A DNA stretch of 64,000 nt from Spirosoma foliorum (GTDB lineage: Bacteria > Bacteroidota > Bacteroidia > Cytophagales > Spirosomataceae), in the NCBI RefSeq assembly GCF_014117325.1, contig NZ_CP059732.1, forward strand, positions 2,927,001 to 2,991,000, read 5' to 3'. Below the pieces are notes generated by a model, which was given only the letters and a program-made list of their open reading frames with translations, was not told the origin of the DNA and searched no databases. The position numbers and the translations under genes are program-made. Shown one piece after another: positions 62,007 to 64,000 of this stretch (position 1 is its first letter; each line of letters opens with the position of its first letter).

Positions 62007-62873
62007 ATGCCACGAATTATCAAATCTGGATTGATACAAATGAGTCTGCCGATGACCGAAGGGGAAGGCACGATGGAAGAAATTAAAGAAGCCATGATCC
62101 AAAAGCACATTCCGCTCATCGAAGAAGCGGGGGAGAAAGGTGTGCAGATTCTGTGCTTACAGGAAATTTTCAGTACCCCCTATTTCTGTCCAGGTCAGAA
62201 TAGTGCCTGGTATGCGTCGGCAGAATCCGTTCCGGGCCCAACCACCGACCGGATGGCGGAATACGCAAAAAAATACAAAATGGTGATGATTGTGCCTGTC
62301 TACGAAAAAGAGCAGGCAGGTGTTCTCTACAACACCGCAGCAGTCATGAATGCCGACGGAACGTATCTAGGCAAATACCGCAAGAATCATATTCCGCACA
62401 CATCCGGTTTCTGGGAGAAATTTTTCTTTAAGCCCGGTAATCTGGGGTATCCAGTCTTCCAAACGATGTATGCCAAAGTCGGAGTCTACATCTGTTACGA
62501 TCGACACTTCCCCGATGGTGCGCGTTGCCTTGGCCTGAATGGCGCCGAAATCGTCTATAATCCATCGGCTACCGTAGCCGGTCTATCGCAATATCTCTGG
62601 AAACTGGAACAACCCGCCCATGCAGCAGCCAATGGCTATTTTATGGGATGCATCAACCGGGTTGGTGAAGAAAAACCCTGGAACCTGGGTCGGTTCTACG
62701 GCTCCTCTTATTTTGTTGATCCGCGCGGTCAGATTTTCGCCACGGCTTCAGAAGACAAAGATGAGCTGTTGATTTCCGAGTTCGATCTCGATATGATCGA
62801 CGAAGTCCGCAGTGTCTGGCAGTTCTTCCGCGACCGCCGTCCCGAGACGTATGGTAAATTGGTAGAGTTATAA
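62007..62873 (+). CDS. Beta-ureidopropionase (nitrilase superfamily)
   Basis: Cleaves N-carbamoyl-beta-alanine to beta-alanine, CO2 and ammonia. The 288-residue protein has the nitrilase-superfamily triad: Glu53 in LQEIF, Lys126 in YRKNHIP and Cys163 in VYICYDRHFP. The segment SATVAGLSQYLWKLEQPAHAAANG and the C-terminal WQFFRDRRPETYG are typical of carbamoyl-beta-alanine amidohydrolases. No signal peptide. It follows dihydropyrimidinase and precedes preT, completing the release of beta-alanine. Confidence 0.95.
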   Translation: MPRIIKSGLIQMSLPMTEGEGTMEEIKEAMIQKHIPLIEEAGEKGVQILCLQEIFSTPYFCPGQNSAWYASAESVPGPTTDRMAEYAKKYKMVMIVPVYEKEQAGVLYNTAAVMNADGTYLGKYRKNHIPHTSGFWEKFFFKPGNLGYPVFQTMYAKVGVYICYDRHFPDGARCLGLNGAEIVYNPSATVAGLSQYLWKLEQPAHAAANGYFMGCINRVGEEKPWNLGRFYGSSYFVDPRGQIFATASEDKDELLISEFDLDMIDEVRSVWQFFRDRRPETYGKLVEL

Positions 62874-62876
62874 CTG

Positions 62877-62981
62877 AATGAATAATGGACAATGAATAAT
62901 GGATAATGTCAGTTCGGGAATTCGTCCCCATTCTTTGGTCCTCACAGTTCATTGTACATTATTCATTGTCCATTATTCATT
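62877..62981. repeat. Long intergenic hairpin, heptad family B (copy 2)
   Basis: Arms 62877-62908 and 62950-62981 match at 30 of 32 with a 41-nt loop. Words are AATGAAT and AATGGAC. It lies between beta-ureidopropionase and preT, ending 3 bp before the preT ATG. It is related to the family B hairpin at 40627-40703. Confidence 0.92.
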
Positions 62982-62984
62982 AAC

Positions 62985-64000
62985 ATGCCTATCCTCAACA
63001 ATCGCTTAACGGCTGAACAGTACGAGCAAAACTTCAGCGACATCCACCCGCCGTTCGAGTCACGGGAAGCGGCTTTGGTGGAAGCGAATCGCTGTTTGTT
63101 CTGCTATGATGCACCGTGTACAAAGCGCTGCCCGACGAGCATCAACATACCCAAGTTTATCAAGCAGATTACTACCGATAATGTTAAAGGCTCGGCCTAT
63201 ACTATTTTCGATGCCAACATTATGGGTGGGGGGTGCTCGAAAGTATGCCCAGTCGAGAAATTATGCGAAGGCTCCTGCGTCTATAATCTGTTAGAGGAAC
63301 CGCCCATTCCAATTGCCAAACTCCAGCGTTATTCTACCGAGAAAGCAATTGCGCATAAGTGGCCCCTGTTCCAGCGAAAACCAGAAACGGGTCGAAAAGT
63401 GGCAATTGTAGGGGCTGGTCCAGCGGGTTTGAGCTGTGCGCATGTTCTGAGTCGGGAAGGTGTCGATGTAACGATCTATGAAAAGGAAGCCAAAGGCGGT
63501 GGGCTGATGACCTACGGCATTGCGGCCTATAAAGTGACCCCCGAATTCTGTGAAGATGAAGTCAATTTTATCACTTCCTTAGGCGGCATCGACATCAAAT
63601 ATGGGCAGGAATTGGGGAAAGATGTTTCTCTAGCTGATTTACAGGCTAATTACGATGCAGTTTACTTAGGTATTGGCGTGGGTGTAGCCCGGCAACTGGA
63701 CATTCCTGGCGAAGACCTTGCTGGTGTTGAAGACGCCATTCGATTCATTTACGACATCCGCGAAAAAGGCTATCCATCCATTCCCGTTGGCGACAAAGTA
63801 GCCGTAATCGGCCTTGGTATGACTGCCATTGATGCTGCCACGCAAGCCAAACGACTCGGTGCCAAAGAAGTAACCATCGTTTACCGGCGTACTCAGGCCG
63901 AGATGCCAAGCACCGAAGTTGAGCTGAATCTGGCTAAATTAGACGGATGCAACATCATCTGGCTGGCGTCGCCCAAAGAAATCCTTGGCGAGAACGGTCA
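62985..64000 (+). CDS. preT: NAD-dependent dihydropyrimidine dehydrogenase subunit PreT (cut by window end)
   Basis: PreT is the flavin and 4Fe-4S subunit that carries electrons from NADH to PreA for uracil/thymine reduction. The 338 visible codons start at ATG 62985. The N-terminal clusters are in NRCLFCYDAPCTKRCP and GGGCSKVCPVEKLCEGSC, the FAD site is VAIVGAGPAGLSCAH, and the NAD site starts VAVIGLGMTAIDAATQAKRLG, as in GltD-type proteins. The 3' end and any preA lie beyond the window. It heads the pathway chemically but is the last gene visible in the run. Confidence 0.92.
   Translation, partial: MPILNNRLTAEQYEQNFSDIHPPFESREAALVEANRCLFCYDAPCTKRCPTSINIPKFIKQITTDNVKGSAYTIFDANIMGGGCSKVCPVEKLCEGSCVYNLLEEPPIPIAKLQRYSTEKAIAHKWPLFQRKPETGRKVAIVGAGPAGLSCAHVLSREGVDVTIYEKEAKGGGLMTYGIAAYKVTPEFCEDEVNFITSLGGIDIKYGQELGKDVSLADLQANYDAVYLGIGVGVARQLDIPGEDLAGVEDAIRFIYDIREKGYPSIPVGDKVAVIGLGMTAIDAATQAKRLGAKEVTIVYRRTQAEMPSTEVELNLAKLDGCNIIWLASPKEILGENG

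Noticed and set aside
1..64000. tRNA, rRNA, insertion sequence or phage genes
   Set aside because: No tRNA-like T-loop and acceptor pairing, transposase motif, integrase or phage structural gene was found by reading; a covariance-model scan would be needed to exclude small RNAs.

Overview
The window looks like chromosome from a Bacteroidota member of the Cytophagales, most like Spirosoma or a close relative. This is inferred from the gene content and not from a database match. The pointers are a Porin_10-type outer-membrane protein, a TonB-dependent receptor paired with a DUF4249 lipoprotein, CHRD and DUF4349 lipoproteins, a CotH/lamin-tail exoprotein, a PadR/FtsX permease unit, and AT-rich start regions without Shine-Dalgarno sequences. 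No rRNA, tRNA, CRISPR array, insertion sequence or phage gene was recognised.

Layout. 1-4.9 kb: end of a GMC oxidoreductase, a porin, lpxK and a menC-like gene broken by a frameshift at a run of ten A. 4.9-12.9 kb: an XRE regulator with a degenerate IrrE domain, then a tripartite RND efflux operon (periplasmic adaptor, HAE1 pump, NodT-type outer-membrane factor). 13-23 kb: an acetyltransferase, an S41 peptidase, a PA14-OmpA protein, a frameshifted penicillin-acylase-family gene, a PadR-controlled FtsX permease and a small outer-membrane protein. 23-30 kb: a TonB receptor fused to a degenerate esterase domain, a 41-residue secreted peptide ORF, a DUF4249 lipoprotein, an AraC regulator and a relic of an FMN-dependent alpha-hydroxy-acid oxidase. 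30-39 kb: aconitase, a CHRD lipoprotein, Hsp20, a trypsin-like protease and a very large CotH protein.

39.4-46.3 kb is a urate-degradation cluster: uricase, HIU hydrolase, OHCU decarboxylase, allantoinase, ureidoglycine aminohydrolase and two M20 amidohydrolases. These should take urate to glyoxylate with release of all the ring nitrogen. 46.3-54 kb holds a GTP-cyclohydrolase-II-like protein, a sirtuin, a GH20 hexosaminidase, topoisomerase I and a DUF4349 lipoprotein. 54-64 kb is a reductive pyrimidine-degradation run: an Lrp regulator, CoA-acylating (methyl)malonate-semialdehyde dehydrogenase, beta-alanine transaminase, exported nucleoside hydrolase, NCS1 permease, dihydropyrimidinase, beta-ureidopropionase and PreT (cut by the window end). 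Together the two clusters form a nucleobase-scavenging island.

The most unusual structure lies between the genes. About seventeen long intergenic inverted repeats (arms 14-44 nt, many 90-100% matched) fall into several sequence families, and three of these families have arms built from 7-nt words. They occupy nearly every gene junction of the purine and pyrimidine clusters, one appears nested inside another, and two encode the C-terminal tails of catabolic enzymes.
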